Assembly: GCA_910576785.1 (NCBI GenBank)
Contig: CAJTJG010000031.1
Span: forward strand, 1 to 16,213
DNA from: an uncultured Duncaniella sp.
Lineage (GTDB): Bacteria > Bacteroidota > Bacteroidia > Bacteroidales > Muribaculaceae
Length of the DNA: 16,213 nt
Direction of reading: 5' to 3'
Position 1 is the first letter of the stretch; the number at the start of each line of letters is the position of its first letter. The notes under the pieces were generated by a model. It did no database searches and was not told where the DNA came from. It saw only the letters and a program-made list of their open reading frames with translations. Shown one piece after another: positions 14,021-16,213 of this stretch. Both the position numbers and the translations under genes were made by a program.

Positions 14021-14941
14021 TTATTTTGCAAAGATTTTACGGCGCTGCAGATAGTCGGCGAGCCATACGCCGAGGAGTATCATCAGGCATCCGGTCATCC
14101 CCACGGCGGTGATGGTTTCGTGGAGTATCACGAACGAGAATATCATCGTTACCACAGGCTGGAAATAAAGATAGTTTGATGCGGTCACGGCGCCGATCTT
14201 GAGCACGGCATATGCCCACAGCAGATAGCAGGCCAGCGAGCATACGAGCGACAGGAACAGGAGGTTCCAGAGCACCACCGGCTTGCCGAGCGTGGCTATT
14301 GGTGCTATCTGTGGCTCCACCAGAAGGAAGGGCAGGGCGGTGAGTACTCCGTAGAAGAATACCTTGCGTGTGATGAAACGCGCATCGTAGTGTACGTTGA
14401 GCGGCTTGAGTATCAGCGAATATATCGCCCAGCAGAATGCTGCGAGCAGGGCCAGAAGGTCGCCTATGGGGTTGATGCTCATGTTGAAACTACTGTTGAA
14501 TATCACCAGCCCCACACCCAGAAAGGCTACGATGGAACCTATGTATGCTCCTGATCCGGGCTTGTCAGTCTTGTACACGAGCCCCATCAGAAGTACCGTC
14601 AGCAGCGGGGGGAGCGATGTGATGAGCGACACATTGCTCACGAGAGTATACTCCAGCGCCACGTTTTCGGATATGAAATATATGGATCCGGCTACCAGTC
14701 CGCACACCACGAACATACCCTCATCCTTGAGCGAGTTGGCCCACAGTTTGTCGTGACACACCGCGAGGAGTGCCAGATAGGCTATGACGAAACGGTATAT
14801 GTATATCTCTATGGGGTGGAGTCCGTTGTCGAGAAGCACACGTGTGGATATGAACGAAAGGCCCCATGCCACTATGACGATGAGTGCGAAAATGTGGTAG
14901 ATCCATACGCGGCCGTTGCCGACGGGACGAGATGTTTCCAT
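14021..14941 (-). CDS. EamA/DMT-superfamily transporter
   Basis: The 306-residue inner-membrane protein has ten hydrophobic helices arranged as two EamA repeats (about 17-148 and 160-296). Typical motifs are present: AWGLSFISTRVLL near the start, ENVALEYTLVSNVSLITSLPPLL in the first repeat, and AVTASNYLYFQPVVTMIFS in the second, matching the metabolite exporter/importer group (RhaT/YdcZ-like). The substrate cannot be predicted. It is the first gene of a minus-strand operon with the tricorn-type protease, acyltransferase and DUF6492-like protein, and it has a promoter (14963-14994) whose predicted start leaves a leader of about 15-20 nt. Confidence 0.88.
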   Translation of the reverse strand: METSRPVGNGRVWIYHIFALIVIVAWGLSFISTRVLLDNGLHPIEIYIYRFVIAYLALLAVCHDKLWANSLKDEGMFVVCGLVAGSIYFISENVALEYTLVSNVSLITSLPPLLTVLLMGLVYKTDKPGSGAYIGSIVAFLGVGLVIFNSSFNMSINPIGDLLALLAAFCWAIYSLILKPLNVHYDARFITRKVFFYGVLTALPFLLVEPQIAPIATLGKPVVLWNLLFLSLVCSLACYLLWAYAVLKIGAVTASNYLYFQPVVTMIFSFVILHETITAVGMTGCLMILLGVWLADYLQRRKIFAK

Positions 14942-14962
14942 GAATTCAGGTTTTTATGGAAG

Positions 14963-14994
14963 CAAATATACTAATAATTTTTGTCACAGTCAAG
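14963..14994 (-). promoter_or_regulatory. promoter of the EamA operon
   Basis: On the minus strand the -7 box is TATATTTG (14963-14970), an exact TAnnTTTG match. CTTG (14991-14994) is one base off the TTTG -33 element with a 20-nt spacer. It faces away from the divergent OmpA-family gene promoter. Confidence 0.65.
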
Positions 14995-15100
14995 TCCGGC
15001 CCTTGCGGTCAAATCGACGGGATGTTAAACTTTATCACCCTCCCACGTGTAATAAATGTATATTTTTGGCGGGATATTGGTTTGTATGACGATATTTCCG

Positions 15101-15108
15101 TAATTTTG
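15101..15108 (+). promoter_or_regulatory. -7 box of the OmpA-family lipoprotein promoter
   Basis: TAATTTTG matches TAnnTTTG. A TTTG at 15081-15084 is only 16 nt upstream rather than the usual 19-21. The transcription start would lie near 15114, giving a leader of about 36 nt that is very A/T-rich, as is common for well-expressed Bacteroidetes genes that lack a Shine-Dalgarno. Confidence 0.6.
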
Positions 15109-15150
15109 CAAAGCAAATTAACACATTTAACTAAAAATTTTTTATAAGTC

Positions 15151-15852
15151 ATGAAGTTAATCAAAGCCATAGGTATACCGGCGCTCGCAGTATGCGTGCT
15201 CGGAATGACAGGTTGTTCCTCTATGAACAACACCGGTAAGGGCGCTCTCATCGGCGGCGGTGGCGGCGCAGGTCTCGGCGCAGCTGTAGGCGCTCTCATC
15301 GGCGGCGGCAAGGGTGCTGCCATCGGTGCAGGCGTAGGCGCGGCAGTCGGTGCCGGTGCCGGTGCGCTCATCGGTAAGAAGATGGACAAGCAGCAGGCCG
15401 AGCTCCAGGCTCAGCTCGCCGAGCAGGCCAAGATCGAGCAGACAACGGATGCCAACGGTCTCCAGGCCATCAAGGTGACATTCGACGGCGGAATCCTCTT
15501 CCCCACCAACGGCACCTCGCTCAGCTCCGGCGCGAAGACCGATCTCAGCAAGTTTGCCCAGAACCTCATCCAGAATCCCGGCACTAATGTGCAGATCTAT
15601 GGCTATACCGATGACACCGGCACACTCGCCGTGAACCAGCGCGTGTCCACAGGTCGTGCTGACGCCGTGCGCAACTATCTGCTCAACAGTGGCGTGGCTG
15701 CAACACGTCTCTCGGCCGAGGGTCTCCCCATGCAGGACTATGTGGCCTCCAACGCCACTCCCGAGGGTCGTGCCCAGAACCGCCGTGTGGAGATCTACAT
15801 CACCGCCGACAAAGATATGATCGAGGCTGCCAACAACGGCACCCTTAAATAA
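15151..15852 (+). CDS. OmpA-family lipoprotein with glycine zipper (YiaD-like)
   Basis: The 233-residue protein has a lipoprotein signal (2-21) with lipobox MTGC, so C22 is lipidated. A glycine-zipper segment (about 29-76, repeats of GALIGGG and GAAVGA) probably forms membrane-associated helices. A short coiled coil (about 78-98) leads to an OmpA C-terminal peptidoglycan-binding domain (about 105-218) with GYTDDTG (151-157), STGRADAVRNYL and GRAQNRRVEI; D154 and R169 are the expected diaminopimelate ligands. It should anchor the outer membrane to peptidoglycan. The gene is monocistronic as far as the window shows: a divergent promoter region on one side and a long palindrome on the other. It is YiaD-like rather than OmpA itself, since it has no barrel. 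Confidence 0.9.
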   Translation: MKLIKAIGIPALAVCVLGMTGCSSMNNTGKGALIGGGGGAGLGAAVGALIGGGKGAAIGAGVGAAVGAGAGALIGKKMDKQQAELQAQLAEQAKIEQTTDANGLQAIKVTFDGGILFPTNGTSLSSGAKTDLSKFAQNLIQNPGTNVQIYGYTDDTGTLAVNQRVSTGRADAVRNYLLNSGVAATRLSAEGLPMQDYVASNATPEGRAQNRRVEIYITADKDMIEAANNGTLK

Positions 15853-15882
15853 TAGTCATCCGGACGTCATAACTGACAGAAA

Positions 15883-15967
15883 GATACAGAAGGACAAAAA
15901 GGACAGAAGTGACAGAGTATAAGTAATTATATTTCTGTCACTTCTGTCCTTTTTGCCCTTCTGTATC
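15883..15967. terminator. 34-bp inverted repeat (one mismatch) after the OmpA-family lipoprotein gene
   Basis: The arms 15883-15916 and 15934-15967 pair over 34 bp with a single A-C mismatch, with a 17-nt loop. The pyrimidine arm carries TTCTGT-type units about 9 nt apart (spacing 9, 9, 8), like the 41-bp palindrome at 6151-6252 but with a different sequence order. Located 30 nt after the stop codon at 15852, it would end this transcript. Confidence 0.8.
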
Positions 15968-16213
15968 CTATCATATAACAAATTTGTTATATTGCTCTAA
16001 GCTAATGCGTAATGCATTATAGGGACTTCTGTTTCCCAACCTGCGCAAGTATGGAAGTCCCGAAGGGACGATGTCGTGGATAACCCCGCACGACTTAGTG
16101 CGGGGGCAGAAGTACATCCTCAAAGCCGAGTCCCGCAGGGTTATAGTGGTCGGAAGACTTTTTGTTGAGAAATATCCCTGCAATGAGAGTTATTATTGGC
16201 TATCAAAGCCACG
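15968..16213. other. non-coding right end with structured interspersed repeat
   Basis: No convincing gene. A 70-codon minus-strand frame (15971-16183) is the translation of the repeat and should not be annotated. Structured parts: gggacttc (16022-16029) can pair with gaagtccc (16054-16061); gtccc/gggac (16057-16061, 16065-16069) is an alternative hairpin; ccccgcac (16084-16091) pairs with gtgcgggg (16098-16105) around a 6-nt loop. The 31 nt at 16128-16158 are the reverse complement of 57-87. Confidence 0.7.
16022..16158. repeat. REP-like interspersed element with strong hairpins
   Basis: The segment packs three alternative or successive hairpins (see positions 16022-16061, 16057-16069 and 16084-16105), and its right end (16128-16158) has an exact inverse copy at 57-87. 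Boundaries are approximate: only the shared 31 nt are proven by the window. The pattern is that of short mobilised intergenic repeats; no IS200-like transposase is present here. Confidence 0.6.

Noticed and set aside
15971..16183. 70-codon open frame on the minus strand at the right end
   Set aside because: It lies wholly in the hairpin-rich repeat element and starts inside it; the sequence has no signs of a conserved protein and is best read as translated repeat.

Overview
The window reads as a chromosomal segment from a Bacteroidales bacterium, plausibly a Muribaculaceae (S24-7) member. Evidence: repeated TAnnTTTG -7 boxes upstream of genes, no Shine-Dalgarno sequences but A/T-rich leaders, a type III pantothenate kinase next to lptC and a CNNM/CorC membrane protein, and high-GC housekeeping genes. 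The family-level placement is inference from gene content and style, not from an alignment.

Layout. 1-350: gene-free left end with a 31-nt piece of a repeat element (57-87), two tandem copies of a TTCTGT-rich repeat (122-233), and a good promoter (279-310) for tRNA-Glu(CTC) at 351-423, which is followed by a strong terminator. 457-1401: an apparent insertion downstream of the tRNA, carrying one AT-rich Abi/HEPN gene (652-1320) bracketed by exact 19-nt copies of the 3' half of the tRNA terminator. 1485-6135 (+): an FtsB/DivIC-like division protein, a four-helix membrane protein, CoaX, an outer-membrane beta-barrel protein, LptC, and a CNNM/CorC-family membrane protein. The genes are tightly packed, with a second promoter just before coaX. 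6151-6252: a 41-bp perfect inverted repeat between convergent genes. 6272-9128 (-): aspartate-semialdehyde dehydrogenase (asd) downstream of a long-chain acyl-CoA synthetase. 9278-14941 (-): a four-gene operon running EamA transporter, tricorn-type S41 protease, hexapeptide acyltransferase, DUF6492-like putative glycosyltransferase. 15151-15852 (+): a glycine-zipper plus OmpA-domain lipoprotein with a divergent promoter. 15853-16213: a second long inverted repeat, then a structured interspersed element that contains the inverse copy of the 31-nt sequence at 57-87.

How the genes fit together. The plus-strand block mixes cell division, coenzyme A synthesis and envelope biogenesis (LPS export, barrel protein). 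The minus-strand block covers lysine/methionine/threonine and diaminopimelate supply (Asd), fatty-acid activation, and an envelope or surface-modification operon with a periplasmic protease. The OmpA-like lipoprotein ties the outer membrane to peptidoglycan.

The least ordinary features are the one-gene HEPN/Abi islet behind tRNA-Glu with duplicated terminator ends, and a dispersed family of TTCTGT-unit repeats that occurs as solo arms (left end) and as very long palindromes (6151-6252, 15883-15967). I found no CRISPR array, rRNA, recognisable transposase, integrase or phage genes.
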